Shown one piece after another: positions 53,504-63,674 of a stretch of DNA of 64,000 nt (its first letter is position 1; each line of letters begins with the position of its first letter). The stretch is from Aplectana chamaeleonis (Eukaryota; Nematoda; Chromadorea; Rhabditida; Cosmocercidae). The stretch spans positions 1,086,501-1,150,500 of the forward strand of contig JAPDOI010000020.1 of NCBI GenBank assembly GCA_029168955.1. Direction: 5' to 3'. Position numbers and translations under genes: made by a program. The notes beneath the pieces are model-generated. The model saw only the letters and a program-made list of their open reading frames with translations. It did not search any database and had not been told where the DNA came from.

Positions 53504-54252
53504 CGGGTGAGTTCTCTGAGAGTTTTGGCCGAGCAATAGCCGATAAATTACCAGAAAATGCCTGATTTTCGCGCAATAGCCGAGAACAAGGTGGTGTTCG
53601 GAAAATAGCTGGTTGCCGCGAACTAGGCGTCAATTAATGGTCGTCGAGAAACAGCCGCGAAAGAATGCTCTCAAAGGGGAGTGTAAGACGCATTGTTGAG
53701 TCAGATTTGGATGTCAACACCGCCGTCGGTTAAACTACCCATGTTTTCTCGGTTATTCCTCGATTATTTCGCGAACAACATGGTCGCAGCCACCTAGCAG
53801 CCAAGGAATAATCAAGAAATACTCGAGAATCTGCTCGACAGGATCAGTTGTTGAGCCTATTTCTCGGCCAAGACTATCAGCGTGCCTTTAATGACCTTAT
53901 ATCCGTCATTGACGCGACATCGCTACTACCAATGCCTTACAGGTCATCTGTGCAGTTCCGCAGTAATTATACTTTAAGTATGGCAAAGGTATTCAGAGTT
54001 ACATCCTCTCTTCACTTGAAAAAAAGTTAAAATGCAATGAGTATTTTTTTCTGAAGTTTTTCTGTTTTCTGATTTCTGTTTTCTGGCCGTTTTGGCCTTT
54101 CTGTTTTCTGATTTCTGTTTTCTGACAAACTCGATTTTCTGTTTTCTGTTTTCTGAAAATTTTTTAAAAAATTTCCGCACACCCCTGATGAGGAGATAGA
54201 TCGGAAGGGGAGTGAAGAACGACGACTCGATTGAAAATCATCCACCCATCTA

Positions 54253-54449
54253 GCCGCTATTGAGATCGAAAATCAGCAAGGGGCCGGGCCTGTGGTGGTG
54301 GCTGGAGGGGCTCGGGCCCATGGTGGTCGCTCATATCTCGCCTATTTGGAGGAATTGATATCTCGCATTTGGCACGTGTTATACAGGAGGGGTCTTTTAC
54401 ACAATTACACGAAAATCTCATAATTCATATCTGAGGGTGTACTGTGCCT
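54253..54449 (-). repeat. Inverted copy of the 38089-38310 repeat
   Basis: Read on the minus strand this follows 38082-38310: AGGCACAGTACACCCTCAGA, AGACCCCTCCTGTATAACA and the GGCCCGGCCCC block. It lies directly upstream of the first visible exon of the vWA gene. Confidence 0.75.
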
Positions 54450-54582
54450 TTCAATGATATCGTGCCCTACAACACAAACGTGATTTCCCGATTGAACGAA
54501 GCTGACTATATTTCGAAAACCCTTACTTTGTTACTCTGTCACACGTCTTACTATGTTACACAATTATATGCATTTGCTGCAG

Positions 54583-57500
54583 GTCTACTGGGATTATCGC
54601 AAGGTTCGATCAGATCAATCGAGAGTATAGAGGACTGTGAAGACAATCCATTTGGTTGTCCCGATTACCCGGACGATTATGACGATGATGATCCGCCGGT
54701 AAGCATGCTATGTGGAATTACCCTTTGGGTACCAGGCTCAATTGACCTACGCTTGAACATCAAGCGCATTTCATGGCTTTTCCACTACTTCTAAGACCTA
54801 AGACTTTGTTTTCGAGTGCGAAATCAATTGCTTACAGAGTACGAGTACCACACCCGAGAACCCACTAGTTGAATCTACTACTACAACCACAACCTTATGG
54901 GAGGAAACCACAACTGGGCGGCCGTTGGTGACAACCCCGATAACAAGTGTAACCAAGCCAGCATCCCCATACGTAATTCTATAAGCCATTCAAAAAGGGT
55001 CCTTCAGGACGAGACAATTATCACTCCACCGCCGTGGTGGCGTATCACGACACCCCGCGAAAAAACTGAGCGACCAGCGTGGGAAGAAACAACTGCTACC
55101 CCTGCACAATGGGAGACGGCAGCAACTACGCGGCCATTGGTGGAAACCACAACCGAAAGGGTAACGCTTCTAGGACCTAATTCTTTGTACACGAGTGCGA
55201 AATCAATTGCCTACAGAGTACGAGTACCACACCCGAGGAACCACTGGTTGAGTCTACCACTACAACCACAACTTTATGGGAGGAAACCACAACCGGGCAG
55301 ACAAGTGTAACCAAACCAGCGTCCCGATACGCCATACTATAAGCCATTCGAAAAAGTCTTTCAGGACAAGACAATTACCACTCCATCGCCGTGGTGGCGT
55401 ATCACCACGCCCGGAAGAAAAACTGAGCGACCAGCGTGGGAAGAAACAACTGCTACCCCTACACATTGGGAAACAGTATCAACTAGGCGACCATTCGTGG
55501 AACCCACAACCAAAATGGTAACTCTTATAGCATCAAAGGCTTTATACGCGAGTGGGAAATCAATCATTTGCTTGCAGAGTTCGAATTCCACACCCGAGAA
55601 ACCACTTGTTGAATCTACTACTACCCCCACAATTTTGTGGGAGGAAACCACAGCCGAGGGACCATTGGTGACAACCTCGACCACATGGGTAAACAAGCCA
55701 GCAACTCTATGTAGCATATAGCATACTATAAACACAATTTTTTTCAGGAAAAGACAATTACCACTCCATTGACTCCAGCGCCGTGGTGGCGGATCACGAC
55801 ATCACGAGAAAGAACTGAGCAACCAGTGTGGGAAGAAACAACTGCTATTCCCACGCAATGGGAAACGATAACACCTAGGCGACCTTTAGTGGATACCACA
55901 TTCGAAACGGTGAAGACGCCCATAACCGAGAGAATAACCACACAGGCGGTTGATCGCACCACAACGATTCCTCAGCCTGCCAGCACATTGACGCCTGAAC
56001 CAACAATTTCCGAAGACCAATGCAAATGTACGGATGAGAAAATCTGGTTGGATATATTCTTCCTGATTGATGCGTCATTCGCTATGACGAGTGCCGGATT
56101 CGATGGTGTGAGTGGCATTAATCTTTTCCCAATCTACTACCAGAGTATTGCTGCACAATAAAACACGAAACCCACAATTTCAAAGTTGCAATCGGTTTTA
56201 GTTTTGGAGGTGTGCCGTCTTTATAATCAGCGGTGCCAATCTGTTACACTCTTCAGCCACAGTTTGAACGCAATCCATCAATGTATGCAGCAATACTCTG
56301 GTAGTAGATTCAACCACTTGCGGAGTGAAACGTTGCTCCTGAACTGTGTAGCAATGCCGAGTGATTCACCTTCACCACACCCTTCAAAATCTTCTGCGTA
56401 AAGGCGGCCGTCTACAGACACGATTTGGAGGGGGATGATGATTGAACTGAAAGTGCGGGTGGGGTAAAGGAGCAGTTCGGCTGGCGCACGTGACGCGCGA
56501 GACGGAAAACCGCTGCGTTTACGCCGTCGTTGACGTCGCTTTAACGGTGAGATCCCTAAAAGAAAAACTAGTTGACACTCGGTTAACGCGCCCCAACGAC
56601 GACGTGAACGCAGCGGTTTTACGGCGCGAGCTGTGCCAGCCCAACAGCTCCTTAGCCCCACCCGCACTGCGAATTTGATCAACATCCCATTTGGAGGCAT
56701 TTTTAGGGCGTATCGACAATGACGATTTCGCATTCTCCTCGGTATACATAGAGTTCGCGCAATCATTTAAGTCTGATGAATGGACGGCTGCTGCGACGGT
56801 AGATCAACCCTCGAAATCCCAATTCTCCAGTGAGGTCACCAACCCCGCACGGCTAGCCGCCTGGTCCGTGCGCCAGACTAAAACGAAAAGAGAAACCATA
56901 CATCGTCAATCACTGGATGAGTTATCACCGCGACGCTGCTTGGCGGGAAAATTTGCGCGCGGGAAAAGAAGGACGAGTGGCTATTGATCCAACGATTCCG
57001 CGCCAAACTGCTGAGCGCGGCTATCTCCTTGTGAGACACCAACGATATGTATATTGCTGGTGCCTCATAGGGAGATAGCCGCGCTCAGCAGTTTGGCGCG
57101 AAATCGTTCGATCAATAGCCACTCTCCCTTCGTTTTCCCGCGCGCAATTTTTCCCGCCAAGCAGCGGCGATCCCTCATCCAGTGATTGACGATATCTATA
57201 GAGGGCTTGCTGTAGAAGGAGTCCTGCTACAGCTCCTTGTCCTACTCCCGTTTAAGTTCGGAAGCAGATTGAAATCCGGAAGTAGTGCGACCTGCTGCTC
57301 TCGTTTCTTTTCGTTATCCTCAATTAGTCGAACACGGTTTTGCGGTTCTTCATCTGCACGTCGAGCGTTGAGCAATCGATCACAATGGGGGCAGGGTGCT
57401 GTCTTGAATTTGCACGATTTATCAAACAATCGATCTCCGAATGAATTGTGCTATCTTTAAGGAACCCCGTGCGCATTCGTCTACCCTCGTAACCAGCTCG

Positions 57501-59436
57501 CATGCCACGCCATCGATCGAAATAGGCAAGATCAGTGAATGGCGTGGCAGGCGAGCGTGCTGTGGGCGGTCTTGCTATGAGGGGACTCCGCACAGAGAGG
57601 ATGATACAGACACGCATAAACGGTCGAATATTCAGAATACCTCGCATAACAGAACAGGGTAAAGCGAGGGCATTTCATTAGTAAAGGTAGATATAGATGG
57701 CAAACCCGAGCAAACCCGAGTTGTCAGCGAAGGTCAAAAGCTTTCGTCGCTCAGAGCGAAAGTGTTAACCAGTAGCTACTTATAACTTGGTTGACACTTG
57801 GTTAGCGTCTGCGATTTCCAGCACCTACTGCCTAACCCTTGGCGCTATCCCTTCGCTCCCGAAATGTCGACGTGGATGCAATTTTTTTCCTCAGCCTTTC
57901 CACTAAATCACGTCTTTGAAAGTATTCACGTGGCAATTAAAAATACAGTGAAGGAAGTATGGGCATAAGAATGATGAGGATTGTCGCGTTTAGATCAAAA
58001 ATCCACAAAAAAAACGACCCTCGCGTGCTCCTCGCGAGCGAAAACAAAAGCCTGCGCCTCTTTATTCTGGCATTCTCTTCTCTGACTCCCATCATTCTCA
58101 CTTAATCGCCACCCAACGCACTCAAAGTCACAAGTAACTTTTTCCAATGCTTCTTGGTGTAGAGAATATGATTATGAAACAACTGAGCTTTTCGGAGTTT
58201 AGGCACTGACTCGTATAGTTTCTGGTATTTTCAGGCCGTCTCATTCATCGAGTCAGTGCTGTACAAAATGACAATCGGGCAGGGTCCCGGCCAACAGACG
58301 CGTGTTGGGTGAGTTTATTTCTAATTCAAGTGAATATTACCTTTTAGCGAAGATTCGCCAGAAATTGTTGGAGGAAGGGGAGAATAATTTCTTAATCGAT
58401 CTCCACGTTTGACTCTCGATGAACCTTGGCATTAGAATATGGCTTGTACGTTGATTTCAGCCGTTTTTTAGGTAGCATGCTGGCTTATTTACCGACGAAC
58501 GTTTTGGCGATCTCGCCCTCTTCGGAGTCTGCAAAAGGTCGAATCTACGTGTAAAAATACTTGGCCAAACGCATTTTATGTAACTCTACTAAAATTCGAG
58601 ACAAAATCTTCAAACAAATGGTTGAGATAGATGAGATTGAGCGGCATACCTTCTCAAAGTCTGTGGAGCATCATTTCATCAGTAGAAAACGAAGGGGCAC
58701 CGAGATGTCAGAAAGCAGCTCCCATATCAGATTGCTAATCTGATGTAGGGCTGTAGATCCCGCGTTATATTATACCCTCGTTCCTCCGGTTAACTTTGGG
58801 ATCTCTCGTGTTTATCCAAAATGCCTCGTGCGCTTTTCGCGCACTTGCTTTGGCCTTACGCGCACTATCTCCACTCTCATCTCAAAACTTTCCCCGTCGT
58901 GGCAATTAATTAACCCTGTGGTAACCCAGCGCAGCGCAGCGCAGTTGGTCAATATGATCGCGCATGCGTCACTCCACAGTGTGTCGTTTGCCCAGCGGGC
59001 AGAGATGGTGACTGTATTGCTTCTGGGGTTATTTATCCCATGACATCTCAGAGTTGCTGCCAGGAATATATCGGCGACCAGGAACAGCCCGCCCTCTGCA
59101 TGTCCGGATCAAAGAGCACTTGGATGGGAAGGAGAGGCCGCGAGTTCTCACTGCGCTGGGCTGCCACAGAGTTAATTGCCATGACAGGGACGATTTTGAG
59201 GTGAGAATGGGGAGACTACCACGGGAGGTCAAAGCAAGTGCACGAAAAGCGCTCGAGGCATTCAGGATCAACGCGAGAGACTCCAAGGTCAATCGGAAGG
59301 ACGAGAGTATAAATGTTACGAGGGAGCTGCAGCCTGCATCAGATTAGCCGTCTGATATGGGTGCTGCTTTCTGACATTTCGGTACCCCGTCGTTTTCTGC
59401 TGATGACCTAATGCTCCACAGACTTTGAAAAGGTAT

Positions 59437-59467
<31 letters not shown>

Positions 59468-59488
59468 TTCATTTATTTATTTATGTAT

Positions 59489-59535
<47 letters not shown>

Positions 59536-61191
59536 TTCATTTATTTATTTATGTATTTATTTATTTATTTATTTGTTTATTTATTTATTTATACTTACGT
59601 CATAAGCGACGCGCTTTACAACATACGAATGCGCGGTACATCATCCTAACGGACGAACAACTAACATAACACAAACAAAAAGAGAACATGGGTGAACCAG
59701 AACATTATCGAATGTGATCACCTCATTCAACTCTCTTCTCGTCATAAGCGCTGATTTTCGCACGTGGACTAATATATATTTTAACGTGTTCTATGACCAG
59801 GTATTGCACCAAATCGAGGTTTAAGGGCTTTAAAGGCAGTGTCCACGATAAAAATCGTTTTTTCTGTTTTCTAGCCCATCTTGTAAACGGTTCCATGCTG
59901 ATTCCAATGTTGTCTCTAAAATTGTACAAGACCTCCTGGGGACGGAGTTATGGTCCCTCACAAATTTAGCTAGGAAAGCATGATGGACTAGTTGTCCGAG
60001 GCATGTAAGATCGGTTTTTTGCATCCGATGTGTGCAAGCTGACCTGAGTAGAGAGAGAAGTTGCGAGTGAAGGGAAGAACGGGGATATTGATCGGAAACC
60101 ATCTCTCATTCCACAATGTCGATTCCTCATTTGTTCGTGTCGAAGGGCGGGTAAGGCGCTTTTGGGGTTTGCCTTGCGCTCAAAGTAGCAACTTCGGGAT
60201 CTTTTTGGGCTCTTCCTGGCTCGTTTTCATGCGTTCTTTCGACGTTAACTTTACAGAGTGTCCCTCCTTTACCCATTCCTAGTAAAATTTCGAACATTTT
60301 TTCATCGTGAACACTGCCTTTAATTGAAAAGGAACTGATTTAGAGGGTGTAGCCAGCTCGTTTGACAAACTACAGGCGTTTTTCTAAGAGATAGGTCAGT
60401 CCAATAAAGGGAGTGATGTAGGGGATAGCAATAATATGATAAAAATGGAGCTGTGGGAGTTTGCCCTACCAACGTGTGATCCTCGGATTTTGTCCTCCCA
60501 CCACTGGTATGCCGCTCAGTCTCACATATCTCAAATATTTGTTTGGAGGTTTTGTTCTTAATTTTAGTAAGGTTGAACTACGTTTGGCCGAGTATTTTTA
60601 CACGTAGACTCGCCCATTTTCTGACTCCGAGGAGGGCGAGACCGCTGAAACGTTACTCTGTTCATAAACCATCATACTACCACGTGCTGGCCAAAGTGAA
60701 CGTACAAGCTAGTTTCTTCACCCTTCCTAAACTCCTTGTCATCTGGAATATCTGATGTGTGCATTCAGTTTTATCACATATGACGTCAATGCTCAACTAC
60801 ATCACCGCTTGACGCAGTGGGAATCAACTGAAGATATCATTGAAAACATGGAATTGCCGTACAGCGGTTTGTATGGGACAAATATTGAGGGGTGAGATTT
60901 GCTGAAAAACTAACGAACTTATCGTCTTCACAATACTGCCACTGCGTATGACCTTCCATCTAGGGCAATCCAACTAGCTCATGACAATTTCGGACACCCA
61001 GCTCATCGGCCGAATGCGCAGAAGGTAGTCGTCATTGTGGCATCTGCATACCAGTGAGCTTTGCTTACAATTAGTACGTTCCCTGAATTCGAAATGACTG
61101 ATCTTCGTAAATTGCAGGAGATACGGGTATGATGATCCAGTCGTCGCCGCGACTACATTCAAAGAAGATGGTGGAATCATAATCACTATAG
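54583..61191 (+). CDS. Secreted Thr-rich protein with von Willebrand A domain (partial, multi-exon)
   Basis: Exons by splice signals and matching phases: 54583-54698, 54838-54948, 55008-55160, 55217-55306, 55365-55517, 55578-55688, 55748-56107, 58235-58308, 60769-60891, 60964-61053, 61118-61191. The start is acidic (CPDYPDDYDDDDPP). A Thr/Pro/Trp-rich stalk follows, made of three repeats of an exon pair (STSTTPE...LWEETTT and ...PWWRITTP...RPAWEETTA). Then a CKCTDEKIWLDIFFLIDASF segment opens a vWA domain that continues through TIGQGPGQQTRV, FITYDVNAQLHHRL, NAQKVVVIVASAYQ and YDDPVVAATTFKEDGGIII. The MIDAS motif is DASFA, lacking the second Ser. Similar vWA regions occur in nematode C-type-lectin/vWA secreted proteins; no lectin domain is visible here. 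The ATG/signal-peptide exon and the 3' end are not found. Confidence 0.85.
54838..55900 (+). repeat. Tandem exon-pair duplication in the vWA gene
   Basis: The exon starts 54838, 55217 and 55578 (class A) and 55008, 55365 and 55748 (class B) give periods of 379/361 and 357/383 bp. Introns between them are 56-60 bp and are conserved too (for example CAAAGGCTTTATACGAGTG-like and ATAAGCCATTC text). All are phase 0, so copy number can change without breaking the frame. The second A exon is 21 bp shorter (90 against 111). Confidence 0.85.
56479..56640. repeat. Fold-back in vWA intron
   Basis: GAAAACCGCTGCGTTTACG with the preceding GACGCGCGAG is mirrored at 56595-56630 (GACGTGAACGCAGCGGTTTT). Loop about 70 bp. 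Confidence 0.65.
56895..57193. repeat. Fold-back, relative of the 2640-2780 block
   Basis: The left arm (CGTCAATCACTGGATGAG, GACGCTGCTTGGCGGGAAA, GCGCGGCTATCTCC) is mirrored at 57060-57193. The same text in one orientation is present at 2645-2775, so this family also contributes to the tandem duplication at the left end. Confidence 0.8.
57196..57429 (-). pseudogene. Coding-like fragment with a CxxC pair, orphan
   Basis: The minus-strand frame reads FDKSCKFKTAPCPHCDRLLN, then RRADEEPQNRVRLIEDNEKK, a basic/acidic helix-like stretch, then a Ser/Thr-rich end. A single Cys-x(5-6)-Cys-x2-Cys cluster suggests part of a zinc ribbon or RING/TRAF-type finger, but one cluster is too little to name it. 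The frame ends within 3 bp of the fold-back arm at 57193, so it was probably truncated by that insertion. It lies antisense in the long intron of the vWA gene. Confidence 0.35.
57450..58234. other. Intronic stretch, nothing assigned
   Basis: Part of the 2.1 kb intron 56108-58234 of the vWA gene. It contains no repeat that I can pair and no supported gene. Confidence 0.35.
58500..58741 (+). repeat. Penelope-associated terminal repeat, copy 2
   Basis: ATCTCGCCCTCTTCGGAGTC to ACCGAGATGTCAGAAAGCAG, ending CCATATCAGATTG. It matches 42420-42662 and is repeated in inverted orientation at 59345-59425 plus 60508-60660, so it flanks the GIY-YIG remnant on both sides. Confidence 0.75.
59045..59347 (+). 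pseudogene. Penelope-like element GIY-YIG endonuclease remnant
   Basis: QEYIGD is readable at 59068-59085 in one frame. The continuation VRIKEHLDGKERPRVLTALG, CHDRDDFEVRMGR and SARKALEAFRIN is in another frame and ends in a stop at 59345. This is the GIY-YIG nuclease end of Penelope-type retroelements as found widely in strongylid genomes. The frame change just after the YIG motif disables it. No reverse transcriptase part is present upstream. Confidence 0.75.
59425..59592. repeat. (ATTT)n tetranucleotide microsatellite
   Basis: About 168 bp of TTTA repeat with sparse C, G and TG changes. The open frame (LFIYLFIY) is only the repeat translated. It begins exactly where the Penelope-associated repeat is interrupted (AAAAGGTA). 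Confidence 0.95.
59834..60319. mobile_element. TTAA-type MITE, 486-bp subfamily, copy 3
   Basis: TTAA on both sides (59830-59833, 60320-60323), start AGGCAGTGTCCACGATAAAA, end TCATCGTGAACACTGCCT. It is the same length as 19677-20161 and 20759-21244, with a shared GGGAAGAACGGGG block. Confidence 0.87.
60508..60680 (-). repeat. Continuation of the inverted Penelope-associated repeat
   Basis: On the minus strand this continues the repeat that is interrupted at 59425: GGTATGCCGCTCAGTCTCA, TTTTACACGTAGACTCG and the GAGGGCGAGACCGC block. About 1.08 kb (59426-60507) containing the ATTT tract and a MITE separates the two halves. Confidence 0.75.
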
Positions 61192-61387
61192 GTGAGAGCA
61201 GAATGATATAGATTAACTATGCTGGGAACGTATTCATGGACCCATGAGGTAAGGGTCACGAGGTCAGATGCCCAAGAGGTAAGGGTAAAGTCTTTTAAAT
61301 TTGGCGCTTAGCGGTATTCACAAGTTCAATTACCCGGAATAGCGGGATGCAAAGCCTGGTGAACTCTATCCAATGCATGGAGGCGAG

Positions 61388-61809
61388 TAAGGCGCTATTC
61401 ATACTACTCAAAAGCCAGCGCGGCACGCGCGTGCCGCGCTGGCGTTGAGTAGTATGAATAGCGCCTTAGCCTGACGCCTCGCCCGCGCGGCACGCGCGTG
61501 ACGCCCGCTCCGCCATGGCGGCGATGACTGTAGCGGCTTTTCAACCATTTTCACTACTAAATCATCATCAGTTTCATTCCTTTTCTTGATAATTAATTTC
61601 ATTGAAATCCTCTGCTACTGTGGTGGTGAACGCATTTACAGAATTCGGTTATTTGGTAAAGTTAGGCCCGCTTTTTTTCGCTCCGCCTAGGCGTCGCCGC
61701 TGGAGTATTCATAGTCTCCGCAAGCGCGGCACACGCGTCACGCGCTTCAAAAGTATTCATCCTCTAACGCCACGCCGGCGCGGGCGTTGAGTAGTATGAA
61801 TAGCGCCTA
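61388..61809. mobile_element. Small TIR element with a near-perfect 81-bp palindrome at its left end
   Basis: The terminus GGCGCTATTCATACTACTCA is present at 61391 and in mirror form at 61447-61465 and again at 61785-61807. The first two form an almost perfect 81-bp palindrome (61388-61468) centred on CACGCGCGTG. The third closes a 420-bp element whose interior has further AGTATTCAT and CGCGGCAC(A/G)CGCG pieces. Confidence 0.7.
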
Positions 61810-62930
61810 AATTTTATCCTCAGCCGGCTGCAGCTGTTGCGCTCCACTACTATTAGCAAAAATAGCCATGGAGCGCAATATCTTCGTCGACACTTTAGAG
61901 CAGGGCTGAGCGGAAATATTTTTTCGGGATTTTCGGAAACGGAAACGGAAGAAAAATGGCCAAAAATCGTCGGAAACTGAAACGGAAGACATTAAAATTC
62001 TGGGTTGTCACACGTCGTCGCTGCTCATTGCTTGCAGCTCACATTCGATAACCTATGGTTTCAGTCATTAAACTAATAATTTTTCAAACTACATAAAATC
62101 ACAATAAGGCATCCCGCTATCCGGAATTCTCGCTCCTAAAAAATCCGGAAAGACAGTTTCAAAAATTACTTTCTATATGTACAATACCGCTGCTATCCAG
62201 GGGTAAAAAACGGGCGAAAACGCCAAAGCGTCTTTCAACCGCAACTCGCTTCAAAGTGCTCCGTTTTGAATATTGAAATCGCCGAAATGTTCAGCGTGCC
62301 CTGATCCAGTCAGTCATGTTAGAATATTCCGCAAAATTCGGGAGGAACATTATTTTCCAAGGAAAAATGCATTTTCATTTTGACAATGGTAGAGATCGCG
62401 TAGGGTTGTTTTTCGCCGAACTTGTTCATTATCTTGTGAAATCATTATCATATTCATAACCAACTCCACCTTAAAGAAGCGGATAGTACATTGATAAATT
62501 TCTTACTCATATTTTTTGTTGTTGGATAGATTGTGGCACGGTGATCATTTTCGTCTTTTCAAAACTGAAAACAGGGCACTTCAAAGCGAGTTGTGGTCGC
62601 AAGACGCTTTAGTTGCCCACTTTGGCGATTTCTCCCATTTTTTACCCTTGAAGAGTGGCGGTATTGTAGCTGTCTCTTTGAGGCAGTGTACAGCCTGTCC
62701 CCCAGAAAAAAGTCTAGGCAACAAAATCAAACAGGTCGCTTCGACCAGCTATAAAATAGTCCAGTCGCTCGGCGATCGCGACTGAAATTGCAAACTGTTC
62801 CAACCAGTCGACACTGAGTGCAATATGTGTTGCCGCGATGGCTTTTTGGAACTGTTTGCAGTGCAGCGACCAGTCGAAGCGACCTGCCATGAATGAGCCT
62901 TAAGACAAAATGAACAAAACCAATTGGCCA
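61810..62930. other. Stretch without a supported gene
   Basis: 61902 begins CAGGGCTGAGCGGAAATATT, resembling the left end of the hAT family in this window, followed by GGAAACGGAA repeats, but no right end or 8-bp duplication was found. A pair of CGACCAGT/ACTGGTCG-type inverted words at 62735-62880 (GTCGCTTCGACCAG / CGACCAGTCGAAGCGAC) hints at a small fold-back. No further vWA exon was recognised. Confidence 0.4.
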
Positions 62931-63415
62931 CTCTGAGAGTTTTGGCAGCGAAATAGCCGGGAATTAGTTCACCAGGCTCCGCAGCGGCTCCTCGTGGGCT
63001 ATTTACCGGCTATTTCGCGGCTATGTCTCGGCTTCTCACGGAACGGACAAGAAGTAGCCGAGAAATAGCCGAGATAAAACCGAGAAATATTCAGATGTAA
63101 CAAAATTAAACAAGACGCAATCGTCGCCGGCTCCCCGAGCCACCATCTGGGGCCGCCAGCGGTTGGGCGGAGCATCCAGAGGCTGAACGAGGTCCATGTA
63201 CCTCAAACTTGGGTAATTGAACCGGCGGTGGTGCTGACATCTAAATCATGCCTCTGGAATGCTCCGTATATCTACCTGGAGAGCATGATTCCTCGGCTAT
63301 TTCGCGGTGAGCATTATTCGGCGGCTATTTTGCGGCGAGCATTAATTAGCGCCCATTTCTCGGCTATTTCGCGGCTATTTCGCGGCAAGCATTATTTGGC
63401 GGCTATTTAGAGGCT
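62931..63415. mobile_element. MITE, CTCTGAGAG family, copy 3 (right end degraded)
   Basis: It starts CTCTGAGAGTTTTGGCAGCG and is collinear with copies 1 and 2 through the GGGCCGCCAGCGGTTGGGCGG and GTACCTCAAACTTGGGTAAT blocks into the GGCTATTTCGCGG tail. The CTCTGAGAG right terminus is not present. Confidence 0.75.
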
Positions 63416-63674
63416 ACAGTGCGTTTCATTGTTTTTGAACAACCTACTTTTCAACTATATTATTCTCCAGCTTGAAGCTGGACATTTTTCACCAGCATGA
63501 GCGTATTCAGGGTGTCGAAAAACCCATATATACATGTCATCAGAGTATTACCTCTTTGAGAACTTTTTTTTATAAAAATTTATAACAAATTTGTCGATTT
63601 TCGACCGTTTCATTGTTTATGAACATTCAAGTTTCGGAACAATTTATTCTTCAGGCATAATAACTACGCACTGA

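Larger units (their letters stand above)
52673..54187. mobile_element. hAT-type non-autonomous element, copy 2, with 8-bp target duplication
   Basis: The left end CAGGGGTGTGCGGAAATTTC and the mirrored AAATTTCCGCACACCCCTG are flanked by the perfect 8-bp repeat ATGAGGAG (52665-52672 and 54188-54195). It is collinear with 48306-49585 but 235 bp longer, mainly because the CTCTGAGAG-family part (about 53513-53870) is more complete here. TTTTCTG repeats lie at both ends. No transposase frame. Confidence 0.92.

Noticed and set aside
54444..54582. Reading the first vWA exon straight back to the ATG at 54444
   Set aside because: The upstream part is largely the 38082-type dispersed repeat and gives no proper signal peptide; a good TGCTGCAG acceptor at 54582 supports an unseen upstream exon instead. 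I cannot fully exclude the read-through.
54949..55007. Alternative donor at 54973 (ATACGTAATT) for the first A exon
   Set aside because: It would leave a 35-bp intron, and the corresponding GT is absent in the second repeat copy, whereas the GTAACC/GTAAAC donor is present in all three.
59425..59649. ORF encoding LFIYLFIY repeats
   Set aside because: Translation of the (ATTT)n tract.
61902..62310. A third hAT element starting CAGGGCTGAGCGG
   Set aside because: No matching right terminus and no 8-bp duplication found.
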